A stretch of 64,000 bases of DNA, from assembly GCF_028372415.1 (NCBI RefSeq), contig NC_092872.1:280243206-280307205 (forward strand). The letters are read 5' to 3'. The notes under the pieces were generated by a model. That model was given only the letters and a program-made list of their open reading frames with translations. It did not search any database and was not told the DNA's origin. Origin of the DNA: Notamacropus eugenii. Taxonomy: Eukaryota; Chordata; Mammalia; Diprotodontia; Macropodidae. The translations under genes and the position numbers were made by a program. The stretch's first letter is position 1, and every line of letters begins with the position of its first letter. This document shows positions 13,176 through 47,602 of this stretch, one piece after another.

Positions 13176-13857
13176 TTCTTAATGAGGAAAACTAAGTAAA
13201 TCAAGGTAACCTTATAGAGGGAGGCATTGATTATTCCAAATGAGATCTGTGGGCCTAGGTTCAGATCTGCCCCCAATCTGGGGGAAGCCTCACGAAAAAT
13301 TTAGCTCTTTGCCCAACATTCCCTCCCAGTGCTTGTCTGTCCAGACTATAATATAATCTGCTATTTTGTTACCCAAACGTTCCCAGTGAACTGAATTTTG
13401 CCTCAACCACAAAGAAGCTGAAGGTTAACTACAGATAGCTGCAAACGTAAAATAAGGCAGAAAAGTCCTTCCTCTGCCTAAATGTTAAGAATTGTCCTAA
13501 CCAGGGGCTCAGCGCAATGGTGACTATTTCTATAACTGCTTGTCTAAAGTAAACTCCTCTGAGCCAAAGAGGAGGAGACCACATGGACCTCAGGGACCAC
13601 TACATTGCTCATTCCTTCCATCTTAAAATGGGCTAATTATTGTTCCATGGTGTTACATTACTAAGTATTGGTAATAAATAAAATCATGGGATCATATGAT
13701 CATGGATCTGGAGCTAAAACACCATCTAATTCAATCCTTTCATTTTATAAGTAAAGAAACTGAGGCTCAGGTAGAGTTGGTTACTTCTCCAAAGTCATAC
13801 AGGTAGTGACAGGTAGGACTTGAACCAGGTCCTTGAGCTCCACAGCAAGTATTTCTC

Positions 13858-13890
13858 CCACCACCACCACCACCACCACCACCACCACCA
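13858..13890 (+). repeat. (CCA)11 trinucleotide microsatellite
   Basis: Eleven uninterrupted units, followed 15 nt later by four CTC-type units. Confidence 0.95.
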
Positions 13891-14217
13891 TTGTGCAACA
13901 CTTCTCCTCCTCCTCCTGATATCGTAAATATTCAGATGAGTTCTGATTGGATCCCTGAGGGTGTGGGTGGGTGCCCCATCCCCATCCAACCAGTTCAGAT
14001 AGCATTTGGCAAGAATAAGTGTTCTCACGTGACTTCTGATCATTCCAGTCTGAGGCTGGCTCCTTCCAGAACAGCATTCCAAAGGCAGAGCTAGTGTGTC
14101 GGCCCACCTATTTCTGGTCTGGGCTTGTTGAGATGTTCACATAGATTGTTGTAAGATAAGTGCATCCCAAGTGGGAGATCTGTCCCTGTTCAGTATTGAC
14201 TCCCTTCATCAATGCAG

Positions 14218-14220
<3 letters not shown>

Positions 14221-14293
<73 letters not shown>

Positions 14294-14314
14294 TACACAC
14301 ACACACACACACAC
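14221..14314 (+). repeat. Compound (TC)35 / (AC)n microsatellite
   Basis: TC runs uninterrupted from 14221 to 14290, then a short acat break and an AC run to about 14314. It lies 2.65 kb upstream of LIPM exon 1. Confidence 0.95.
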
Positions 14315-14603
14315 AAAATTTCCTGTCTAGTATTTAGTCCATGGTCTTTGAGAGTTATTCAGTAAGGCATCCCCTAGGAGCTAACTGCGGAGAGGTGTCC
14401 CAGAGATTAGCCAGATTGGTCCTCAGAGGATCAATACTCACTCCCACTCCCTATTCATCCTTTCCAACTTGGTGGCACCAACATGGGCTCATTCTTCACG
14501 GGCAGAGCCCTGGAGAGCCCCAGGTCACCTTCACATTCTGAGGAGGCAATAGAGATGGACTTTTTGAATCTCATATATATATCTAGTTTTTGCATTTTGT
14601 TTC

Positions 14604-14722
14604 CCCAATTTGAATTTAAGCTCCTTGGGGGCTGGCATCCTTTTTTGCCTTTCTGTGTATTCTAAGCACTTTGAATGCCTGGTATATAGTAGGAACTTAA
14701 TAAATGTTTATTGACTGGTTTA
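14604..14722 (+). repeat. L2-type LINE 3' end
   Basis: Words aatttaagctccttgggggc, ctaagcactttgaatgcctg and gtaggaacttaataaatgtt in the order of the L2 3' terminus. Confidence 0.7.
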
Positions 14723-14789
14723 TTTATTTGACAGATTTTACCTGAATTGATCAGTCAACAAGCATTAATTAAGGGTCTACAATGCGTCA

Positions 14790-15045
14790 AAGAGCTGCTA
14801 CATGGTACAATGGATACAGTACCAGACCTGGAATCAAGAAGACTCATTTTCTGAGTTCAAATCTGATCTAAGACACCGACCAGCTGTGTGACCCTGGGTA
14901 AGTCACTAACCCTGTTTACCTCAGTTCCTCATCTGTAGAATGAGCTGGAGAAGGAAATGACAAACCACTCTAGTATCTTTGCCAAGAAAACTTCAAATGG
15001 AGTCATGAAGAGTCAGACTTGAATGAAAATGAATATGAACTACAA
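14790..15045 (+). repeat. RTE-tailed marsupial SINE
   Basis: Plus-strand copy: tacatggtacaatggataca head, gtgaccctgggtaagtcac body, tttgccaagaaaacttcaaa and agagtcagacttgaatgaaa tail. Confidence 0.8.
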
Positions 15046-15049
15046 CAAT

Positions 15050-15300
15050 TTGTCAAGTCTATGCTTTGTATCCCTGAGGATACAGAAAAAAGAATCCAGT
15101 CCCTGCCCTCAGAAAGTTTATATTCTATCAGAGGAAATAAGTCCCTATACATGAACATACAAAATATATGTGAAATAAATCAAAAGGAAATGTTGGGGGA
15201 GGAGAGGCACTCACAGCTCAAAGAAGACTCCCCCATAGGAAATGGTAGTTGAGTTCCCCTTTGAAGGAAACCAGGGAGAGCATTCCAGGTCTGGGGTGAG
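15050..15300 (-). repeat. L2-type body, minus strand
   Basis: Words gtccctgccctcagaaagtt, aatagtccctatacatgaac-like spacing, and ggaaaccagggagagcattcc, directly after an RTE-tailed SINE. Confidence 0.5.
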
Positions 15301-15884
15301 TTTCAAGGTTAGCAGAGTCACATCTCTTCTGTCACTGAGACCCCCAGCAACCTGCCTGGTCTGCTGAAAATAAATGACTCACCCAGGGCCATATGATGAG
15401 TGTGTGTCAATAGTGGGACTCGCATATAGGTCTTCTTGGCCAACAATCTATCCATTCTGTGGCGCTGCCTCTCCAGGAATATTCCATTAAAAATATTCAA
15501 GTGGAAAAATCATACCAGGAACCCTACAAGTAAGGGAGCCTGGGGACTCTTGGGAGGAGAGGGGGAGGGCTGGGAGAATCCTCCAGCAGCCCGTTAGAGC
15601 AGATGGTTCAGATGCTTGAAATAGCCAGAATCACAACAGGTTGGCCTAGTTATCCCAGGCTCCCTAATGATCAGGCAACCTCCAGGTGATTCTTCAGACA
15701 TGGGTCATTGACTCCAGCTGCTCTACTTTACAGAGAAGCAAATCAAGACCCAAAGAAGAAAGGTGACTTTGTCAAGGTCTCACAGATGGGAAGCACCAAA
15801 GATTCAAAACTGGGTCCTCTGACTCTAGAGCCTCAGCTTTCTCCACTAGTGCTCAGAAGGTTACAGAAGATGCAGAATGTAAAC

Positions 15885-16110
15885 AGTCAACAAGCATTAA
15901 TTGAGCACTTACTGTGTGACTGTGCTAATCATGAGTGTTGCAAAGAAAGGAAAAACACCAGCAACACTCAGCACCGGCTTCAAGGAGCAAAGGTAGCAAA
16001 GGGGAGATGATGGGCAATGACTCAAGAATGTAATAGGAGGGGGCATCCACAGCTCGGCAGAGACAGAAAAGGTCAGTTTGGAAAAAGCCAGATTTGAACT
16101 GAGCAAAAAC
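15885..16110 (-). repeat. L2-type tail and body, minus strand
   Basis: Words cagtcaacaagcattaattg, gagcacttactgtgtgactg and ggcttcaaggagcaaaggta. Confidence 0.5.
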
Positions 16111-16117
16111 AAAAAAA

Positions 16118-16290
16118 CCACAGTGTGGCCTCCTGAATGGAGAGCTGGACTTCATCAGAAAGCCCTAGGTTTGAATCCTGCCCTCAGACACATATTGGTT
16201 GTGTGACACTGGACAAGTCACCTAACATCCCTGAGCCTCAGTTTACTCTCCTGTAAAATGGAAATAGCAATAGCACTTCCTGATTCGAGG
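16118..16290 (+). repeat. MIR-like SINE about 0.6 kb upstream of LIPM
   Basis: Contains gtgtgacactggacaagtca and cctcagtttactctcctgta. A related fragment, aattagagctggaagggac, follows at about 16310-16450 and reads like a CR1/L3 end. Confidence 0.7.
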
Positions 16291-16862
16291 CTGAAATGAC
16301 AACACCGGAACTTAGAATTAGAGCTGGAAGGGACATCGTGGGTCAATTAAGCCAGTCTCATTTTTTGGAGATGGAGAAACTGAGGCCACAAAGGCACTCC
16401 AAGTCCAGGGATCCCCCCCAACCCAGTCCTCTCCTTCCTAGCCTGCTTAAAGCACATCACAGAATCTTGGAGTGTCCTAAAATGTCACTTCTTTTGGTTA
16501 TTCTGTTGTCTCTGAAAAGTTCTGGATTTCCAGAAGGGACAATCAGATGGGGGAAGGGGGAGGCTGGTGTGAGGAAGCAGACTCTGCCCAGAAGCAGAAA
16601 GGAGGGCCAGGCACTGACTTTATGGGTTGGGTGCCAAAGAAGGACTCCAGGTGACATCAAAGGAGCTCTCACCTCCCACTTGCTGATGACTTGGGGACTG
16701 CGGGGGAGAGCCAAACCCCAGCCAAGCCTGACCTAGAAAAGCCTCTGACTCACTCGGCTTCTTCTCAAGCCAACAATCACAGCAGCAATTTGGCTCCAAA
16801 ATTTGGAGATTGGAAGCCTGTGTGGTGCATCTTCTCTCTCTCCAAGTGGACTTAGTTGGTGC

Positions 16863-16869
16863 TATAAAC
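16863..16869 (+). promoter_or_regulatory. Candidate TATA box of LIPM (tataaac)
   Basis: The sequence tgctataaacaaaag lies about 100 nt before the LIPM ATG. Initiation near 16893 would give a 5' UTR of roughly 70 nt. This fits a tissue-restricted gene with no CpG island. It is inference from position and motif only; an upstream non-coding exon remains possible. Confidence 0.35.
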
Positions 16870-16942
16870 AAAAGAAGGGTTTTTTTCAAAGCCCCGAGTG
16901 GAGCCCGATTGGGCCAAGCAGAAGATCTTCAGTGGACGGTGG

Positions 16943-16951
16943 ATGGTTTGA
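16943..16951 (+). promoter_or_regulatory. Two-codon upstream ORF before the LIPM start
   Basis: ATG GTT TGA lies 14 nt upstream of the LIPM ATG and out of frame with it. If transcription starts near the TATA-like motif, every transcript would contain this minimal uORF, which could lower translation or favour reinitiation. Whether it is used is unknown. Confidence 0.4.
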
Positions 16952-16965
16952 TCACTGGGACCAAG

Positions 16966-33367
<16,402 letters not shown>

Positions 33368-33540
33368 TATGGAGAAACCCCAGGTCCGTGGGGAACTATG
33401 GATGGGAGAAGGAAGATTGTAAGAAAAGATGGTAAGGGGGCTTAGCCAGTCTGCTTTCCTTGATGATTTTCTCAATTTGACACTAGAACTGATATTAGTA
33501 CTTCTTTTGTGTTAATAAAATTATTCATCTTGGGGGAAAA
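33368..33540 (+). other. LIPM: LIPM 3' UTR (short)
   Basis: The stop codon is followed by about 150 nt of unique sequence ending just after a canonical poly(A) signal. A G/T-rich stretch (tcatcttggggg) directly downstream fits a cleavage region. The end is inferred. Confidence 0.6.
33514..33519 (+). promoter_or_regulatory. Poly(A) signal AATAAA for LIPM
   Basis: A canonical hexamer 147 nt after the LIPM stop codon, in gttaataaaattattc. It is the first AATAAA after the stop and is the likely transcript end. Confidence 0.7.
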
Positions 33541-33817
33541 TAGAGGAATCCTTGAACTGTGTTGTATTCACCTGCCTGAAAAGTGTGGCTGCTCAAAATA
33601 ACCTGAAGAAACAATCAAAACAATCAACTAAATTATGGGTGAGGGAGCCTCAATTATCCAGATATTTTAGGGTGAAAAGACCTGGGGGTCCTGAGTCAGG
33701 GACAGGTAGGAACTGATTTAAAAGATCTGTCTCTATAGAAAAGTGATCATTCTGATCTAATCTATGCATTAAAAATGCCAGATCAAGAGAAGGAAGGAAT
33801 GTCAGAAGTCACCTCCT

Positions 33818-34040
33818 CATGGACTCCTAGGGCTTCTGAGCTGGAAGGAACCTCAGAGATAGTCTAGTCCAACTCATACCTGAAAATGAATGCCCTCTAC
33901 CACCCCCAACCCAATGGCCAACCAGACTCTATGCAGAGGACGCTCATGCAAGGGCAGCTACTCCTGAGGCAACCTCATTCATTCTGGGATGGCTCTGGAT
34001 GTCAGGTAGGTTTGCTTGTTATCTAGCCCAAATTTGGCCA
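33818..34040 (-). repeat. CR1/L3-type LINE 3' end
   Basis: Words gagctggaaggaacctcaga, gatagtctagtccaactcat and ctattcattctggg-like wording (actual: cctcattcattctgggatgg). Confidence 0.6.
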
Positions 34041-34044
34041 AAAA

Positions 34045-34301
34045 GGGGGAGCAGCTAGGTAGCACAGTGTTTAGAGTGCTGGAGCCAAAGTCAGGGAGAA
34101 TGATCTTTGTGAGTTCAAATACAGACTCAGATACTTACTAGCTGCATGAGCATGGCAAGTCATTTAACCTTGTTTGCCTCAATTTCCTATAAAATCAGCT
34201 GGAGAAGGGAATGGCAAACTACTCTAGGATCTCTGCCAAGAAACCTCCATATGGGATCACAGAGAGTTGGACACATCTGAAAAGAAACTGAACAACAACA
34301 G
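34045..34301 (+). repeat. RTE-tailed marsupial SINE
   Basis: Near full-length copy from gggggagcagctaggtagca to the tail ending gaaactgaacaacaacagg. Confidence 0.85.
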
Positions 34302-35261
34302 GCCAAATTTGTCTTTGTCACTGTTCCTACCTCTAGGGCCCAACAGAACAGGCTTCCACTATCTCTTCATTTTATAAATGAAGAAATGGAGGAGCACAAA
34401 GATAGTAATTTGCTCAAGGTCATACAGGAACTATGAGGCAGAATCTTGACCCAAACTGTTCCCTTACATTGCGCTGAGGTCTGAGTCCCAAAGTTGGTTG
34501 TTGGTACAATAAGTAAAGAAGATCATCTGGGGACAGAAGCAACCTCTGGAAATGTAATTAATTTTAACAATCATTCTTTAAAAAAAAAGCGAAAGTTAAC
34601 TTTTGACTCACAACTAGGTTGTAAGCCCTGAAGGTGGGGGACCTCCACCTGCTTGTGTCTCCTCAGCAGATTTTTAACAAATAGTTGTTTATCTAACCTA
34701 CAGAGAGGTCATGTAGTATAGGACATAGGGTGTTGGACATCTGAATTCAAATTCCACGTCTGACACTAGTTGTCTGGGGTCTCTCTGGAAACTAGGAAGC
34801 TCCCTAGGACTGTCTCCTAAAGTTATAGTTAGATTGAAATCTGATGGCAGACAAAGACTACATGTTAACATTACTCAACCTACATGAGCAAAGTGAAGAA
34901 CGGAAGCCAGTATTCAAACCTCTGCCCTCTCCTGATCAAGCTTGTCTCCATTATCCAAAGATTTCAATTGTGCAGGGGGCGGGGGGCGGATTGTGTGCAC
35001 CTGTGTGTGGTATGGGGAAGGGGTAGAAGAGGGAGGCATGGTTGGCATTATCCAGGTCAAATACATCAATTCTCTACCTGGACACATCTGAAGAGGTGAA
35101 AACATGAAGAAATCTTAAAACATAGAAGATAGGATATCTTACATTTCTCTGAGATTTTGTTCAGGGCACAGGGAGGCAGGATGGTACATAGGTAAGAGCC
35201 CTTGCTCTGAGACCAGAGGACCTGGGTTCAAATCTCACCTCTCCTACTTGCCTGTGTGCGC

Positions 35262-35580
35262 CAGACATTATTCTAAGAGCTGAACATACAAAGAAAGGCT
35301 AAGAATAATAATCATTCCTGTCCTTCAGGAGTATATATAGGGACAAAGGGGCCATTCAGACCGGGAGAACTTGAGAAAGAGAGAAGACTTCAAGCTGCAG
35401 AGATCCGCGGAGGAGGCAGGGAGTGAAGGAAGAGAAAGATTTTGACAGGCAGTGGTGAGGAGGGTGGAGGATCCAGGAATCCAGGATGATCTGAGCTAAT
35501 GCCCAGAAGCCAGAGACAGCAGGACGCAATCAGAAAAGTGTCACGCAGTCCAGTTTGGCTGAAATCTAGCATGCAAAAAA
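35262..35580 (-). repeat. L2-type tail and body, minus strand
   Basis: Words gccagacattattctaagag, ctgtccttcaggagtatata and atgcccagaagccagagaca. Confidence 0.45.
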
Positions 35581-35867
35581 AGAGGGAGAATGTGAAGTCA
35601 TCTTGATTGGGGATGTTAAAACACTTGGTGGAATGCCTCACACTTGGTAGAGTGCCTCAAATACTACACTGAAAACTTCCTCTTTATCCTAGCACAATCA
35701 GGAATCACCTGATGGTTTTGAGGAGGAGAGTGAGGAGGTCAGCCCATTGCCTTTTGACAGCTGCCACCCCTCCCTTCCAGCAGCACTGGACAGCTCCCTA
35801 TCAGCTGAGGGGGCCACGCCAATTCTCCTCTCCACACAGCCTCTCTTCCTCCAACCCATGTCAAACC

Positions 35868-36115
35868 CTAACTAGAAATCCACTCCTTCCTCGCCTCTGC
35901 CACATCAAATCTCTCATTTCCTTAATAGCTTTCATTCATCTCCCACAGGAAATTTTCCCTATTCCCTTGATAATCAATACTCCCTCCTTCCTCCCTATAT
36001 TACCGAGTATGTACTTATTTGTTTGTCATATCTGCCCCGCCCTGCCCCCAATATAATTCCAGCTCCTTTAATCAGGAGCAGATTTTCTTCTGTCTCTTCA
36101 GCCTGAGTGACTGAT
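35868..36115 (+). repeat. L2-type LINE 3' region
   Basis: Words ctagaaatccactccttcct, tctcccacaggaaattttcc and ttcctccctatattaccgag resemble the protein-poor L2 3' region. Confidence 0.45.
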
Positions 36116-36754
36116 TAAGTGCCTCGGATACTGTAGGTGCTTGGATTGGAGTCTGGGAAATGAGTGAGGAAATTGTTGCAAGGGTCTGGGGGACAGGCGA
36201 GGAGGGCCAGCTCTAGGATAACTCTGTGAACAGGAAGGAAAGAATCAGTGTGAAGGGCACCATAGAGGTGGAAGGGACAGGACTTGGCAACAGCCTTTAT
36301 GGGTGGAGGTGGGGGGTGGCATGAGTGGGGGCATGCATAAGTTAAAAGGGGCTCAGGAGATTGTATGGAAGATTCTGAAGCGGGGGTACGAAGATACCCC
36401 TGAGCTCCTAGTTCTTGATCCAGTTCTGCTTTCAAAAATAAGGATCCATCTGCTACTTCTTAACATGGAGCCCCGCGATGGAGTGAGTTTGTGTATCCTG
36501 AACTGGTCAAAATCAGAGTCAGACATTTGTTTCACATATCTCAATTTATTTCACAATTTTAAAAAATTCTGACCAGCATTCACACTCAGAACTTCCAAGA
36601 CAACAAAGTCATAAATTAAATAAACAGTGGGAATCTGTGGCCGTCACATCACTAGACTAAGAGGAACCTTTGTGATGTGTGATTCCCACAGGAGCTTTTC
36701 AGGGTCCACTGCTAGTTGCCATAGTGACATCATCATCGTCCAACCAGAAACCAG

Positions 36755-37030
36755 CATCATCAGGAATACTAGCTAACATACAAAGAGCTTTAAGGTTTGC
36801 AAAGGGCTTTACATGTGTTAACTCGTTGAATCCTCACAACAGCCATGAGAAGTAAATGCTATTATTATCCCCATATTTTGATCCTATTTTATCTTATTAT
36901 TATCCTATATTTTATTGATAAAGAAACTGAGGCAAATAGAGGTTAAATGGGTTGCACAACTAGTAAGTGTCTGAAGCTGGATTTGAACTTGTCTTCCTGA
37001 CTCTGGATCCAACACTGCTCCACCTCATTG
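36755..37030 (-). repeat. MIR-like SINE, minus strand
   Basis: Words gctaacatacaaagagcttt, ttgaatcctcacaacagcca and gaaactgaggcaaatagagg. It is interrupted by an AT-rich near-duplication (tattattatc, tattttat). Confidence 0.65.
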
Positions 37031-37632
37031 CGTCCGCTAATTAGTACCAAAGCAAGGGTAGCAACGCTGATATAACCAGGGACCATGATGGAAAGCAAAC
37101 TGGATTCAGTTATAGGATAATAAATTTCTATCTGTAAGGGATCCTGGTTATCCACCTACCTTATTTTATAAATTGAGGAACCCAAGTCTGAAAGCAAAGG
37201 AACTTGCCTTTCAGAGTTCTCCAGTTTTTAGCATAAGGGTCAAAATTCTAGCCCAAGTCCTCTATCTCCGAATCAAGCACTTTCTTACCCAAATTCCATT
37301 GTCCAGGAAGACACCTGGGATCCAATCTTGGTTCAGACAATTCCTAACTATGCTTCCTTGAGCAAGTGACAGCTTCCCAGTTTACTCATCTATAATCCTG
37401 ACACTAACTTCCCTTACCCTCACAGAAAGTACTTTGCAAACCTTTAATTGATAGAAAACTATGTCCTGAGATCATTAACATGTCCCCTTTGCCTTCCTTT
37501 GGCAAATGAGCTCAAGATCTATCTGGAACTTCAGCTGAGACTGGACAGGTAGCCAAGGACATGGTGGGTAATTGGGATGTTCACTTCTTAGGGATCCCAC
37601 CTGACTCATGTCAAATATTGGACTGACGTGTG

Positions 37633-37638
37633 TTTATT
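37633..37638 (-). promoter_or_regulatory. Candidate poly(A) signal for ANKRD22 (AATAAA on the - strand)
   Basis: The + strand tttatt lies about 1.3 kb beyond the ANKRD22 stop. Others are at 36911-36916 and 36545-36550. The choice among them cannot be made from sequence; the nearest is listed. Confidence 0.25.
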
Positions 37639-38931
37639 TTTTCTTGGATTTTGAGCAAGCCATCCATGATTCTTCTGGTCTAGGCTGAGACTGGGACTGG
37701 AGTCAGAGCTGAAACTGTAGATTTGTGTACCTGGAGCAAGCATCAAGAAAATGTCAGGGGCAAAAATCTCTGAAATGAAAGAAAAGGCAAAGGACCTCAT
37801 CCTATGATGTAAGGAAAGGAGCCAGAGCTCCTAAGACACCAACATCAGGCCATTTCTGGAGAGGCTGTATAAGGCAGGGTAACAGAGAGGGAGGCAAAGA
37901 AGGCAAAATGGAGGAGAAACTCAGTCCAGCTTCCCACAGAGGTAGCTACTTATTTTAGCTACTTATTCTTGCAAGTTAGGCACTAAGCTCTGTTGTTTCC
38001 ATGTGCTAGGGAGCTGAAAATATATACACTTTCAAAATTCAGTGCCCTCTAAATTAAATACTGTTAAAGCAAAAGTCCAGTTGCCCCATCCTAGTCACAG
38101 CTCTAGCTAGTCTGCCTCTATGGTGGTGGGAGTAGGGGATCAGTTTGACTCTACAGCTGTGTTCACCCTTCTCATAACGTGGTTGGCAGCTGTTGAGTCC
38201 AAAAGACAAAGAGAAGCTACCATCAAGCTGGTGGCTGTCCTGCAGTCTTAATCCCTCTCTTGAATTATATTTTTGAAAGATAAGATCTTAAGAAGCCACA
38301 GATTTGTAAGCTGTAGAGGAAATGCTCAGTGCTTTCAAGGATCCCAAACTGCCCCTGCCACAAATGGCCTCTTTTGAAGACTCTCATTCTCCTGGTAACA
38401 TTCTGTGTCTTTGAGTCACAGGGCCCGAAGAGCTGATGATCCAGAAGGAAGTGGTAGGTGGGAATCACTGTGCTACGTTGCTCAAAGAGAGTGGCAAGTC
38501 AGGCATGGCTCAAAAGGCATCGCTGAGGACTTATTGCAACTGACTGGACACAGAGGCAGACTGGGCATGTAGAATGAGGGAAAGCAGACACCAGTCTAAT
38601 TCATTTTGTCTGTTGCTTTTAGAAAACTTGAGTGAGAAAATCTGAGAAACAAAGTTCACCAGGGAAAATGGGGCTTTGAACAAGCTTGACATTAGTCTTA
38701 GAAAGAGGATGGTAAAAGTGGGTCCTTCAGAGTGGAACAATTGGTACAAATACCAAACACATTATTTTCATCATCCCTGGTGACCAAAAATCCCCTATTT
38801 ACAGATGGGGAAACTGAGGCACACATATTGAGAGCCTGGTCTGGATCAGAGAGTGGAACCATAGATGAATACAGGGATCCAGCCAGAGTCCTTGACCTTG
38901 GTCCAGTGTTCCATCCATGATATCAGGAAGG

Positions 38932-45838
<6,907 letters not shown>

Positions 45839-46439
45839 TCAGAAATTCTGGGTCAAATCAGAGCTCTCCTCTGCTAAATTCTGGGGAGATAAAGAAAGGC
45901 AAAAATTATCTCTGCCTTTAAGAAGCTTTCATTATATTGGAGGTGACAATATTTGATACATATGTATGTATAAGATACAGACAGAGTAGGAGAAATGTAA
46001 CCATAAAGGAGAAGGCTCCAGAAGGACTTGAGAAATACCTTTTCCAGAAGGTAAAACATGAAGGAAGTCAATGATTCTAGACTTAGAGTTATAAGGGACT
46101 CTTGAGGGCACCTAGCCCAGACCCTCAGTTTGTAGTTGAGGAAACTAAGGTGACATAGGTTTTTATACCCAAAAACTTCAAAAATAATATGGATTTATGG
46201 GAAAATAAAAATGACAACAAAGTTGAAAAGTTTGATTTGCATTTAAGAAATGAAAGAAGGCAATTTTTGTAGACTAAAATCATGAGTACTTTCTTCAGGA
46301 AAAGTCTCAGAAGGCACTTGGAATGCTGAGCACTGATCAGCATCACCAAAACTAAATTAACATTACATTAACGTACAGGAACCAACCTGGGAATTATTTA
46401 AGAATCAGCAGTTTGACTGTACAAAATCTCACCATTGAC

Positions 46440-47602
46440 TAGTTGCAGCAAGAAACAAAATCAATGTCAAAATGGATACACGTGAGAGGATGACATCACA
46501 GGCAACTACAAAAGAACCAACCCAACTTATTGAAACAAGCATCTGACTCTTAAAAATTAGAAATTGCTTAAACATAAATTGACTCTCTTTATTACTATTT
46601 TTCAAGAAGTTTAAAAAGTTGCTACAGCAAGGAGGCAAAGCAGCCCAGAAACTGCATCAACCACCAAATATTTGGTCATTACAAGGAGAGAAACATGGTG
46701 ACCCAAGGGCATTCCATGGTTTAGCAGATAAGCTCATTCGTAGGCCAATGTATAGGAAGGTTACACAGTATTGACTCACAAAATAGCAAAAAGCTGTCAA
46801 GATGAAGGACACTACAGAAGACATGATATGGGGTTCAACTAAGTCAGATCATGCCAAGATCATTTCAAGATGAAAGTAGGAGGAAAACAATGAAATGGAG
46901 AGAACAGACTGTCCAAAATTTCCTCATCATTGACAGCAATGGTACCAACACATCTGAATTCTGACCTCAGTAACTGATATATGACTGTATGAGGAACCAG
47001 GAATGTCTTGTAAGAAGTTAAATTAGGCAGAATGACCAAGCCAGACACAGAACAAGCCCATTTTAAAGGTGACACAATTTCAAGGATCGATTTTTCAAGA
47101 TATCTCAAAGAGAGATTCCTTTTTCAGATCAAAAGAATGGAGAAAAAACTCAGATAACATCACCCAAAAGAGGCAACCAGAAGGATATTTACAGCTATCA
47201 AAACTTATACCTGATTTCTTCTTTCTCTAAGACATATGAGTATGTGCATGTCAAGGACAGCTGTGAAAATATGAAGAAGGGTCAAAGAAGGTATCTCTTA
47301 GATAATTCACTACATCAGGCAGTGAAATTGTGAGACAGATTCAGTGGGATACTTTTCTTGTCAGTGAGAAATGACAAGTGTGAAGAATTCAGAGGAACAT
47401 ATGGAGATGTGTATGATATGATATAAAATGAAGTAGAGATTTGAAAGGGTCCTGTGGGTACAGAATGCTGCAAACACTTTTAGATGTAATCACTGTGTTG
47501 GCTGACTTCACTTAATTGCATGTCTTTGTTATAAGGGGGTATATCAGGAAATTATATAACCATCAAAGCCCTCAATAGCACTTTAAAAAAAAAAAAAAAA
47601 AG
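46440..47602 (+). repeat. Unidentified old insertion ending in poly(A)
   Basis: A 1.1-kb block with no MIR, L2, CR1 or SINE words, A-rich on the + strand and ending in an A run at 47583-47601. It has stops in all frames. It could be a decayed processed pseudogene or an uncommon LINE; I do not recognise the source, and the 5' boundary is a guess. Confidence 0.3.

Larger units (their letters stand above)
1..16862. other. Intergenic DNA upstream of LIPM, repeats only
   Basis: No lipase exon (no HGYP, GxSxG or DFIWG block) or other coding exon was recognised on either strand, so the upstream neighbour (LIPN in human order) lies outside. The clearest repeats are listed separately. Further short MIR-like pieces with 'aagtcact...cctcatctgtaaaatg' words occur near 690-800, 1320-1470, 2425-2530, 8500-8680, 10085-10260, 10600-10760, 11060-11270 and 13685-13850. 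Unique-looking stretches without assignment include about 1-600, 4220-5450, 7740-8500 and 13200-13680. Confidence 0.7.
33541..38931. other. Convergent LIPM-ANKRD22 gap, includes ANKRD22 3' UTR
   Basis: The space between the two stop codons is 5.6 kb. The part next to 38931 should be ANKRD22 3' UTR of unknown length. Repeats seen: CR1/L3 (33818-34040), RTE-tailed SINE (34045-34301), L2-type pieces (35262-35580, 35868-36115) and a MIR-like copy (36755-37030). About 37400-38700 shows no recognisable repeat or exon. Confidence 0.7.

Noticed and set aside
14108-14365. Open frames of Ser-Leu or Arg-Glu repeats at 14.2 kb, 17.2 kb and 63.5 kb
   Set aside because: These are translations of TC/GA dinucleotide microsatellites, with no splice context or conservation.
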